From contig CAPQSW010000053.1 in assembly GCA_948688495.1 (NCBI GenBank), forward strand, positions 1 through 13,292: a DNA stretch of 13,292 nucleotides. The letters are read 5' to 3'. This document shows, piece after piece, positions 6,909-12,890 of the stretch; position 1 is the first letter of the stretch, and each line of letters begins with the position of its first letter. Below the pieces are notes generated by a model. It saw only the letters and a program-made list of their open reading frames with translations. It searched no databases and had not been told where the DNA came from. Position numbers and translations under genes: made by a program. Origin of the DNA: an uncultured Lachnospiraceae bacterium. Lineage in GTDB: Bacteria > Bacillota > Clostridia > Lachnospirales > Lachnospiraceae.

Positions 6909-8049
6909 TTTGCAGTCCCTCCTTTTTCTTGGCCTCCGTGATATATCTGCCATATATTCTTTGGTACAGAGCCCGGTAAGTGCGCAATTTAGGGTCTCCA
7001 GATATCAGACCTTCATAAATCATTTTGCAATCTTTATTATCTACTATTGTAGATGCACCCATGAAAAATCTTCGATATCTATTAGCCACATATTTTTTAT
7101 GTTTTGACTGGAAATTCCCATCCATATCAGAAAACAACTCCAGAAGGGCTGCTTTATAATCTTTTTCCTTCATCCCCTGCTCAGTCTGTTTCCTGGCCGC
7201 AGTACTTCTTCCGAACATCTCGCTGTCCCAATATAAGGCTGCAAGGTAAGCATTTGGTTCACGCCGTACTATTTGCTCCATAAGATCAGGATAATATTCA
7301 TCCATTTTCACAAGACTTTTTGCAGTATCAATTGAAAAAAATTGCGATACCCTCAGTTGTCTTTTGTTCGTCCCTGACTGCCACAAGAATAAATATATTT
7401 CAGGAATGTCCACTTTTTCCAAGTATAAATATCTCCATACATCATTATCCTTCCAATCATAAATTGGGAAAATCTGGTTCCGCTTTGTCATATTATTTCC
7501 GGCTCGGCTCATAGCAGCTATATTTTGTAGCCTTTGAACGGATTCTGCAGTCCTAATCCCTGTAACCGTAATTCCTCCAGAACATATTCTAGGCAAGAAA
7601 TCCTGGTATGCATCTATGCGTGGACGCAACAATGAATGGTTTCGAATGGCAAATGTTGGAGGCTTCCTTACCCAAACATCCTTCTTATATCTGTCCCAAC
7701 AGATAAAGGTTTCATCGTTGGACAGTTCATTAAAGCAGTTGTAGTGTTTCACCTCAAGGCAGAACCACTCAAACTTTGCCCCAACAAGCATAAATTTCTT
7801 TCGCCATTCCCTTACCTTTTCATCCATGCATGGGAATATGGCTTCTTCGTCAATAAATTGCACAGTCAGCTGTGCCGGGTTGATTTCTCCTGCCTGTATC
7901 AGATTCATTACGAGCTGTGACAAGCACAAACTGTCTTTTCCACCGCTAAAAGACATATATACCGGCAGACCATTTCGAAACACGTTCCGGATTCTGATTT
8001 TTGCTGCCTCTACAACATCAATACTGGCCGGACATCTTTTTATAGCCAT
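6901..8049 (-). CDS. PAPS-reductase-family (PP-loop) protein with DUF3440-type C terminus, IbrA-like
   Basis: The 382-aa protein starts at the ATG at 8049 (MAIKRCPASI), with GGAGAG at 8056-8061 and a 10-nt overlap with the upstream ParB-like gene. A TTG five codons earlier is less likely. The N-terminal ATP-pyrophosphatase domain has the PP-loop SFSGGKDS (33-40), GIRTAESVQRLQ (164-175) and FPIYDWKDNDVWRYL (194-208), the standard PAPS-reductase-like blocks. About 215-382 is the helical extension seen in DUF3440/IbrA proteins. True PAPS reductase has a C-terminal catalytic ECGLH-type Cys motif; I do not see one, so ordinary sulfate assimilation is unlikely. The family activates a substrate with ATP in sulfur or nucleic-acid chemistry. 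Gene overlaps on both sides tie it to the two ParB-like proteins. Confidence 0.88.
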   Translation of the reverse strand: MAIKRCPASIDVVEAAKIRIRNVFRNGLPVYMSFSGGKDSLCLSQLVMNLIQAGEINPAQLTVQFIDEEAIFPCMDEKVREWRKKFMLVGAKFEWFCLEVKHYNCFNELSNDETFICWDRYKKDVWVRKPPTFAIRNHSLLRPRIDAYQDFLPRICSGGITVTGIRTAESVQRLQNIAAMSRAGNNMTKRNQIFPIYDWKDNDVWRYLYLEKVDIPEIYLFLWQSGTNKRQLRVSQFFSIDTAKSLVKMDEYYPDLMEQIVRREPNAYLAALYWDSEMFGRSTAARKQTEQGMKEKDYKAALLELFSDMDGNFQSKHKKYVANRYRRFFMGASTIVDNKDCKMIYEGLISGDPKLRTYRALYQRIYGRYITEAKKKEGLQNG

Positions 8050-8666
8050 ATCTTCTCTCCGCAATTGGGGCAGGTAACAAATTTTCTTACTTCGGTGGTT
8101 TCCTCACTACCTCCCTCAGAACCTTGCTGCAGTGTTTCTTCTGCCTGTTGCGCTGATTCCTGCCCTGCCTCAATCCTCTGTATCTGCTGCTCTTTCCTTT
8201 CAGCATTCTCCTTAATACTCTGGATTTCTTCATCATCAAGCGTTCCGTATTCGGAAAGCTTATCTGTAATATCTTCTGCCTCTGAAACCATCTGTTTTAA
8301 TATTTCTTCATCAAAACCCGGAATATCCAAATCCCCCTGTAACTCTTCCAGAAAGCAATTTAACGTTTCCAGATTCTCAATTCCCAGGCTGAAAATTTTG
8401 TTATCGGCAATCATCAGCTTCTTTTTCTGGTTTTCAGTCAAATTATCATACCGATACACATCTGCAGTTTTCTTTCCCATTGCAACGAGAGTATCATATA
8501 GACCATTGCCAGCCAGTATGACATTGTTTTCATCAATGACAATCGGTCTGATCTGCCCGAACATCCTGACACTTCGCTCAAATTCTTTTAACTGCTGCTC
8601 TGTATGTATCCTGACATTCCTTTCCGGTTTTACCAGTTCAGACAGCTTCATTTCAATAATATCCAT
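8040..8666 (-). CDS. ParB/Srx-fold protein with acidic linker and single CxxC zinc-ribbon tail
   Basis: The 208-aa protein starts MDIIEMKLSELVKPERNVR, as in phage ParB-like proteins, with the ParB core at about 4-100 and LTENQKKKLMIADNKI at 76-91. The nucleotide-pocket motif reads ILAGNGLYDT (50-59). Most relatives have an Arg or His-Arg at the Leu56 position (GxxR), so this copy may have altered chemistry. An acidic, Gln/Glu-rich probable coiled coil (about 140-190) links to the tail CPNCGEKIWL, a single CxxC half of a zinc ribbon. Four ligands would need a partner or dimer. It lies 83 bp after the first PAPS-reductase-like gene. Its ribosome binding site is buried in a hairpin (8675-8696). 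Function unknown, but it is co-transcribed with PAPS-reductase-like genes. Confidence 0.85.
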   Translation of the reverse strand: MDIIEMKLSELVKPERNVRIHTEQQLKEFERSVRMFGQIRPIVIDENNVILAGNGLYDTLVAMGKKTADVYRYDNLTENQKKKLMIADNKIFSLGIENLETLNCFLEELQGDLDIPGFDEEILKQMVSEAEDITDKLSEYGTLDDEEIQSIKENAERKEQQIQRIEAGQESAQQAEETLQQGSEGGSEETTEVRKFVTCPNCGEKIWL

Positions 8667-8696
8667 AAAAAAATCTCCTTCGTTTTATTGAAGGAG
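8667..8696 (-). promoter_or_regulatory. Hairpin with T-run that covers the ribosome binding site of the ParB-like gene
   Basis: In the minus-strand transcript CTCCTTC (8696-8690) pairs perfectly with GAAGGAG (8681-8675) across an 8-nt loop. The 3' arm is itself the ribosome binding site of the gene starting at 8666. Directly after come one A and seven T up to the ATG. So one structure can hide the ribosome binding site and also looks like a short intrinsic terminator. It could lower expression of the downstream three genes relative to the transporter and first PAPS-reductase gene. Confidence 0.55.
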
Positions 8697-8749
8697 TAAA
8701 TGACGCATGATAACCGCCTGCAAGCAGTTGTTTTTCCCTGAAATCATTT

Positions 8750-9535
8750 TCAATCAAATGTTTTCAGATATTGTTTTGCACTTTCAATCCTTTCGGCTGC
8801 TTTTCTCACAATATCCGGCTCAATATCGTAAATCTCTTGCCAGGCATTTTGTACCGATTTTGTCCATTGTCTAGCCGGCCATGGATGGGTACCGCAAAGA
8901 TATCCGTTCTTCCATCCATATATTGGAGGAATAGGAAGATTAAAATAATGGATGTATCCCAGAATTTCCTCATGTTTCCACCCGGCAAGAGGGCTATACC
9001 TTGTTACGCCCTTCCCATCAGTATAAATATCCCCTCCCTTACCGCAGTAGTTCCCATCCGCCCGCCGGCGTCCAAGGAGAATCATATCAAGGCCATGCTC
9101 TTTGTAATACTGTGCTTGCGCTCTATGCTGCACAATAGCAAACCATCTTGCAGCAACCTTGCTGTTCTGAGGAAACAACATCCCTGGATGCTTGACAAGC
9201 CATTCCATATCCTGGCCTGTATTGATAACTTCCAGATGATCCGGCCTATGCTCCATAATCCACGTCATAAACTCTGGATATTCCAGATTACACACACCTA
9301 TCATGCACTCGCACACGCCAGCCATTTCGCAGATGTTTCCCAAAACAATGCTATCCTTTCCGGCACTCCATGCATATGCAGCCTTTTTCCCGGTAGTCAC
9401 TCTCTGTATTTCCTGTACTGTAGCGGATACCTTTTTTTCCAGTTCCGCCTTACTAATCAAATCCCCGATGTTCTCCATCGCTTTCAGCCAATCCCCATTT
9501 TTAATAGACTGTTTTCTACCAAGTATGTTTTTCAT
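8750..9535 (-). CDS. Phosphoadenosine phosphosulfate reductase family (PP-loop) protein
   Basis: The 261-aa protein starts at 9535 with GGAGG at 9543-9547 and overlaps the transporter gene by 20 nt. It has the PP-loop AWSAGKDS (55-62), ILLGRRRADGNY (152-163), where the family has a conserved GxR segment, and YSPLAGWKHEEILGYI (180-195), matching the PI-x-x-W-x-x-x-x-V/I block. This is the classic core of ATP-pyrophosphatases related to PAPS reductase. A glycine/tyrosine-rich C-terminal part (PPIYGWKNGYLCGTHPWPAR) follows. No ECGLH-type catalytic Cys tail is seen. It differs clearly from the DUF3440-type protein at 6901-8049, so the two are not a recent duplication. Substrate unknown. Direct coupling to the symporter hints that the transported solute may feed this enzyme, which is inference. 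Confidence 0.88.
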   Translation of the reverse strand: MKNILGRKQSIKNGDWLKAMENIGDLISKAELEKKVSATVQEIQRVTTGKKAAYAWSAGKDSIVLGNICEMAGVCECMIGVCNLEYPEFMTWIMEHRPDHLEVINTGQDMEWLVKHPGMLFPQNSKVAARWFAIVQHRAQAQYYKEHGLDMILLGRRRADGNYCGKGGDIYTDGKGVTRYSPLAGWKHEEILGYIHYFNLPIPPIYGWKNGYLCGTHPWPARQWTKSVQNAWQEIYDIEPDIVRKAAERIESAKQYLKTFD

Positions 9536-10910
9536 TCTTTGCCTCCAGTCTTGAAGCTGTCATGGCTGCTAATCCACTCAGCAGCACTGTTACAAGACTC
9601 CCCAGTGTTTTATATAGGCCACTGTTTAAAATCGTGCCACAGGCGAAAATAGGAAGCCCTATGACTAATGCTGATACGACTCCTATCACAATTCCTTTTG
9701 ATGTAAGCCTCATGCCTTTTAATGTGAACACTGTAGGTAGAAGCGTGGATGCACGCAAAGTTCCGTAAAACAGAAACAGATGTGTGACTGTAAGCCCTGG
9801 GACATTTGCCACTGCAATTCCAAGCACCAATAACGCCATCATTCCGAGCTTCGTTTTTCCAAGTGTCTTTTCCTTAAAAATGTCTGTTGCGAGGGATGAT
9901 ACTGCACATAGATTGCTGTCTATCGTAGATAGCAATCCCGACACAACCATAAACAGGAACGGAACAACTGCCCATGCCGGGAACAATGTGCTTATCAGTT
10001 CAAAATTGATTATTTCAATATCCGTTGCGACATGACCTATGCCAGAGCCGATGAAACCTAGCATTCCCATCGACAGAGGGACGATACTGAACAGCAATGC
10101 CCCCACCAGGAAAGCCCTGCCTATCCTATCCTCTTTTACACAGAACGCCCTTTGCCAAAAGCACTGATCTCCAAATGGTCCCGAGATAAGCCCCACTGTT
10201 GTAGGAAGCCCGAACCCTAAAAAGATTTCCCATCCCCTTTTTGAAAATAATGATTCAGCTTCCCCTGCGGCTCCTCCCAGCCCCGTAACCAGCATTTCCA
10301 GTCCTCCGCCATTCTTTACACCAAAAACAGCAAATCCAATGCTAGCTCCCAACATAAAGACCATTTGAACTGCGTCCGTCAATATTGATGCTTTTATTCC
10401 TGAAAACTGCGAATACGAAAATGCAATCACAGCCATAATAATTGTCATAGCTACAAACGGTATCCCAGTAAGCATACTTAACATCTTACCTCCAGCCAAT
10501 AGCTGTACTCCCGTCGATAACACAGACAACGCACTCAGTTGAAACAGGTATGTGTTCCTCACAGCTTCAGAATGATATTTTCCATACATGTAACCAGACA
10601 GCGTAATTCCTTCTGGCATTTCTTCCCTTATCTTTTTTGCAAAAGGAATGAACAATATTAGACACAATACATTCGGTACCAGAAACCAAAAGAGCCCTGC
10701 AAAGCCCTTTGTATAGGCATTCTCGGTTGAGGTAAATAGAGCCGGCGCCCATATCCATGTGGCGGCAATACTCAACGCTGATATGCCCCATCCTATATTC
10801 CTGTTCCCAACACAGAATCCCTCTATGCTCTTTTCTTTCTTTGTCATAAGCATCGTTGACAGCAACATGATTACTGCATATGCCACTAACACTAAGGTAG
10901 TATACTTCAT
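9516..10910 (-). CDS. SSF-family (SLC5-like) sodium/solute symporter
   Basis: The 464-aa polytopic membrane protein, normal length for the family, has about twelve or thirteen hydrophobic segments. SSF signatures are clear. Residues 29-60 carry SIEGFCVGNRNIGWG and AATWIWAPA (family form: GR-x-x-GWW then ATW-x-W). GDQCFWQRAF is at 247-256. SGLLSTIDSNLCAVSSLATD at 324-343 matches the conserved (S/T)-rich helix that forms part of the sodium site. It would import a small solute with sodium across the cell membrane; the substrate cannot be deduced. GGAGGA at 10915-10920 sets the start. It is the first gene of a five-gene overlapping run after a terminator. A full-length transporter between a phage late regulator and terminase genes is unusual and suggests an accessory cassette gained by the phage. 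Confidence 0.9.
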   Translation of the reverse strand: MKYTTLVLVAYAVIMLLSTMLMTKKEKSIEGFCVGNRNIGWGISALSIAATWIWAPALFTSTENAYTKGFAGLFWFLVPNVLCLILFIPFAKKIREEMPEGITLSGYMYGKYHSEAVRNTYLFQLSALSVLSTGVQLLAGGKMLSMLTGIPFVAMTIIMAVIAFSYSQFSGIKASILTDAVQMVFMLGASIGFAVFGVKNGGGLEMLVTGLGGAAGEAESLFSKRGWEIFLGFGLPTTVGLISGPFGDQCFWQRAFCVKEDRIGRAFLVGALLFSIVPLSMGMLGFIGSGIGHVATDIEIINFELISTLFPAWAVVPFLFMVVSGLLSTIDSNLCAVSSLATDIFKEKTLGKTKLGMMALLVLGIAVANVPGLTVTHLFLFYGTLRASTLLPTVFTLKGMRLTSKGIVIGVVSALVIGLPIFACGTILNSGLYKTLGSLVTVLLSGLAAMTASRLEAKNEKHTW

Positions 10911-10914
10911 TTAA

Positions 10915-10942
10915 TCCTCCAATCACAATTTCATTCGGAGGA
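10915..10942 (-). promoter_or_regulatory. Anti-ribosome-binding-site pairing ahead of the symporter gene
   Basis: In the minus-strand leader TCCTCC (10942-10937) is the exact complement of the ribosome binding site GGAGGA (10920-10915), 16 nt downstream and just before the ATG at 10910. Pairing would hide the site. The upstream strand is also part of a segment that can pair with the terminator stem at 11012-11022. Confidence 0.45.
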
Positions 10943-10990
10943 GCTTGCCATTCCGTCCCTGTCCCATCTCCTTTCCCGGAAATTTTCAGC

Positions 10991-11020
10991 AAAAAAGAAA
11001 GCCTGCACCCCGGCAGGCTT
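10991..11020 (-). terminator. Intrinsic terminator between the regulator gene and the symporter cassette
   Basis: A perfect 8-bp stem pairs AAGCCTGC (10999-11006) with GCAGGCTT (11013-11020) around a 6-nt loop. On the minus strand it continues into TTTCTTTTTT (11000-10991, sharing the stem base). It lies about 90 bp after the regulator stop and 80 bp before the symporter start. No good promoter is visible between it and the symporter, so the cassette may depend on readthrough. Confidence 0.85.
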
Positions 11021-11054
11021 CCTTCAACGTTTGATTTAGAATTTTACGGATATC

Positions 11055-11083
11055 ATTTTCTCACATTTATAATCTGGTGTCAA
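11055..11083 (-). promoter_or_regulatory. Possible promoter in the regulator-symporter gap
   Basis: A perfect -35 TTGACA (11083-11078) is followed after 17 nt by GAAAAT (11060-11055), a 4-of-6 -10. A transcript would begin near 11048 and reach the terminator at 11020-10991 within about 30 nt, a promoter-leader-terminator arrangement. The weak -10 could mean a need for an activator. Confidence 0.4.
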
Positions 11084-11108
11084 CCGAGACTTTTTCGGGA
11101 TGGAGGAT

Positions 11109-11699
11109 TTATCGAACGTTCAATCCATCCACTCCAAAAATCAGGGCTGTAAGTTTTTCAATTGCCATTCTTTGATCCGTATATACAGTATCTCTTGACA
11201 CATGCTGCTTTTTTGCCACCTCTTTCACGGACAATGTATCCTCTGCCATATACATATCCCACAAAACTTCATACCGTCTCTTTTCAATATGTTTGTTCAC
11301 TGCTTTATCACAATATACAGCATATAAGTCAAACATAGTTTCTATATGTGAGACTATGACAGCGGTTCTGGTGGCGCTACGCTTGATACTCTCGATGATA
11401 ACCTCATTGTCATATATCGACATCATGGATTCCAAAATATCCATCGCAGATTCCTCCATCTGTGTCCGCCCAAACACAGAGTTTTCTGCATGTTCCTTCA
11501 GCATATGATAATTACGAAGCAGTAGCTTAGTATTCCTGAGTTTCCGCTCTGCTCTCTTCCTTTGCTCCTTTTTCCGTTCCTGCTCGAATATCTTTAGAGC
11601 CTCTTTTGCCCCAATATCGGCTGCTTTCTCATAAATATCCCTCAGCTGCTCATGTGTCAGAACTACCAAAGTTCTGTTGTCTGTTGTCTGGCCATCCAT
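11109..11699 (-). CDS. ArpU/sigma-70-like phage late transcription regulator
   Basis: The 196-aa protein has a charged coiled-coil N-terminal half (about 15-70, many Lys/Arg/Glu). A helical middle follows, then a C-terminal sigma region-4-like helix-turn-helix at about 150-185 (LSVKEVAKKQHVSRDTVYTDQRMAIEKL). This architecture and its place just before the late genes match ArpU-type or sigma-like late activators of Firmicutes phages. The start at 11699 has a strong AAGGAGGG at 11707-11714. It is probably cytoplasmic and DNA- or RNA-polymerase-binding. Its likely targets are the cassette and terminase promoters, an inference from position. An alternative is an autorepressing helix-turn-helix protein acting on its own dyad-rich leader. 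Confidence 0.75.
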   Translation of the reverse strand: MDGQTTDNRTLVVLTHEQLRDIYEKAADIGAKEALKIFEQERKKEQRKRAERKLRNTKLLLRNYHMLKEHAENSVFGRTQMEESAMDILESMMSIYDNEVIIESIKRSATRTAVIVSHIETMFDLYAVYCDKAVNKHIEKRRYEVLWDMYMAEDTLSVKEVAKKQHVSRDTVYTDQRMAIEKLTALIFGVDGLNVR

Positions 11700-11728
11700 G
11701 CTATCGCCCTCCTTGATTCATATTTCCA

Positions 11729-11756
11729 TTCACACCAGACTGTGGTATGATATAAT
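11729..11756 (+). promoter_or_regulatory. Strong promoter-like sequence pointing against the genes
   Basis: On the plus strand TTCACA (11729-11734) is followed after 16 bp by TATAAT (11751-11756), preceded by TGA, forming an extended -10. This is the best consensus match noticed in the window and faces the 3' end of the 252-aa gene, so it could make an antisense RNA. An imperfect dyad (11731-11749) lies across its -35 and spacer. Confidence 0.45.
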
Positions 11757-11820
11757 TGTCTGTTGGAGGGTTGCGAGAGCACTCTCCTTTTTCCTATCAC
11801 CCTGAAACTATCTGCAGATA
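11731..11820. promoter_or_regulatory. Cluster of three dyads upstream of the regulator gene
   Basis: The gap 11700-11846 holds CACACCA-N5-TGGTATG (11731-11749, 6 of 7 arms matching), GAGAG-CA-CTCTC (11775-11786) and the perfect 12-bp palindrome TATCTGCAGATA (11809-11820). They lie 30-120 bp upstream of the regulator start and may be operators. The middle dyad is followed on the plus strand by TTTTT (11788-11792) and could also act as a weak terminator for the plus-strand promoter. Confidence 0.4.
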
Positions 11821-11846
11821 TCCTTCTATTGTTTACCTTTTCATAG

Positions 11847-12605
11847 CTATTCGTATGTCGGTTCTGGTTTGTTCTCGGCAATAACTGAATCGTCATCATA
11901 TAGCATATCATCCAGAAGCCTCACCCCCGCTCTGGCAAGTCGCAGTATGTATATTTCAAAATCATCCAACCGCCTCATACCTCTGATAGAAGGGGCAACA
12001 TCATAAACAAGATCATATCCTTTTTTCTCATATACACTTTCCCACCTGGATAATCTGATACTAAAATTCAGCTTCTCCTGTTGTTCTTCTTCATCAACCG
12101 CCAACTCAAGAACGGCATGTTTGAAACTACTCCATGGTCTTTCATCCTCTTTAACTATTTCTGCTGTAACACCAATTGGCTCATAATATGGTTCATCATC
12201 ATATTCAATAGTTCTTCCTAAGGTTTCCATATTTCTTGACACATACTTTTTGTATTCCTCAAATATATCCTCCAGAGTAACAAATTCTATTCCCGGTTCA
12301 ATCATCAGATTTTGAAAATTCTCTAAAATTCTAGCATTATCCTGCAAAGAAGTTTGATTTACTATATCCGTTAATACCGTATCAAGCTTAATTATATATG
12401 CACTCATATCATATGCTTCGACATATGGGACCAAAATTTCTTCTACCCGGTTTTCAATTGCTTCTTTCAGTTTTCCCCAACGAAAGGCACTATCAATAGC
12501 TTCTAAAAAGCCTTTTTCCACCTTCTCTCGCAAAACTTTTTCGATTGTCCCATCTTGCATTATTTCGTCTGTAATCCTCTTAATATCTTCATCAAAATTT
12601 GCCAT
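11847..12605 (-). CDS. Unrecognised phage-associated protein, 252 aa
   Basis: I do not recognise this family with confidence. It starts at 12605 after a good AGGAGG (12614-12619). The first 120 residues are charged and helical, starting MANFDEDIKRITDEIMQDGT, with a Glu/Lys-rich heptad-like pattern. From about 125 there is a more globular part with many aromatics (EYDDEPYYEPIG, RPWSSFKHAVLEL, LSRWESVYEKKGYDLVYD). It ends in an acidic helical tail (RLLDDMLYDDDSV). No signal peptide, membrane segment or Cys motif is seen. It lies between a small zinc-ribbon gene and the late regulator, so an early/middle role is likely. Codon use and spacing are like the neighbours, and the frame is open over its full length. 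Confidence 0.75.
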   Translation of the reverse strand: MANFDEDIKRITDEIMQDGTIEKVLREKVEKGFLEAIDSAFRWGKLKEAIENRVEEILVPYVEAYDMSAYIIKLDTVLTDIVNQTSLQDNARILENFQNLMIEPGIEFVTLEDIFEEYKKYVSRNMETLGRTIEYDDEPYYEPIGVTAEIVKEDERPWSSFKHAVLELAVDEEEQQEKLNFSIRLSRWESVYEKKGYDLVYDVAPSIRGMRRLDDFEIYILRLARAGVRLLDDMLYDDDSVIAENKPEPTYE

Positions 12606-12622
12606 TGCTTTTCCTCCTAACT

Positions 12623-12835
12623 TTAATTGTGTGTAGCATTAAAATTTTCCATCGCCCATTTATTCCCTGTTGCTACTATCGCAATCCTTATACGCTCCTG
12701 CGGTGCCAATATCCCATTAGGCAAGCTCTCCAAAGCCTCCATAGTCCCACATTCGTCACAAATCATTGTTTTATTATCAATTCTTGATAACGCAAGAAGC
12801 CTTTCAAAACTCCTGCCGCATCTAGGACACTTCAT
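12623..12835 (-). CDS. Small zinc-ribbon-like protein, 70 aa
   Basis: Starting at the ATG at 12835 the protein reads MKCPRCGRSFERL and has a second pair, ICDECGT, about 25 residues on. Two CxxC knuckles make a four-Cys zinc-binding unit. The rest (LAPQERIRIAIVATGNKWAME) resembles a short helical tail. ATG at 12841 and GTG at 12844 are alternatives, but GAGGTG lies 6 nt before 12835, which decides the start. It ends 17 bp before the 252-aa gene. Such small zinc proteins are common in phage early regions, with nucleic-acid or protein binding the usual guess. Function unknown. Confidence 0.7.
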   Translation of the reverse strand: MKCPRCGRSFERLLALSRIDNKTMICDECGTMEALESLPNGILAPQERIRIAIVATGNKWAMENFNATHN

Positions 12836-12890
12836 TACCATCACCTCACTTCTTCACTACTTCTAAAAACAGCTCTGCTCATCTAAGATG

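Noticed and set aside
6909..6953. N-terminal 15-codon extension of the IbrB-like ParB protein
   Set aside because: Would lie wholly inside the upstream gene; the ATG at 6908 has GGAGGG at ideal distance and gives the normal family start.
6387..8666. Chromosome or plasmid partition system because of ParB-like domains
   Set aside because: No ParA ATPase, no parS-like sites noticed, and the partner genes are PAPS-reductase-like; the fold is shared with IbrB and sulfiredoxin-type proteins.
8065..8691. Plus-strand open frame of 208 codons almost exactly opposite the ParB-like gene
   Set aside because: Ser/Cys-rich translation typical of the complement of Glu/Lys/Ala-rich coding DNA; no start signals or recognisable domain.
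8718..8727. Short hairpin CTGC-AA-GCAG after the PAPS-reductase-like gene
   Set aside because: Four pairs with a 2-nt loop and no T run on the minus strand; too weak to call a terminator.
8750..9535. Ordinary sulfate-assimilation PAPS reductase (cysH)
   Set aside because: No C-terminal ECGLH-type catalytic Cys motif and no other sulfate-assimilation genes nearby; only the PP-loop family core is shared.
8771..9652. Long plus-strand open frame (293 codons) opposite the PAPS-reductase-like and symporter genes
   Set aside because: No ribosome binding site, Cys/His/Pro-rich composition without family resemblance, and fully antisense to well-recognised genes; a shadow frame.
10926..10967. Possible leader peptide (about 14 codons from ATG at 10967) before the symporter
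   Set aside because: The GGAG lies directly against the ATG, too close for normal initiation; composition shows no regulatory codon run. Kept only as a remote option.
10567..10992. Minus-strand open frame of 141 codons overlapping the symporter start
   Set aside because: Different frame from the symporter, no family resemblance, and begins at the foot of the terminator without a ribosome binding site at usable distance.
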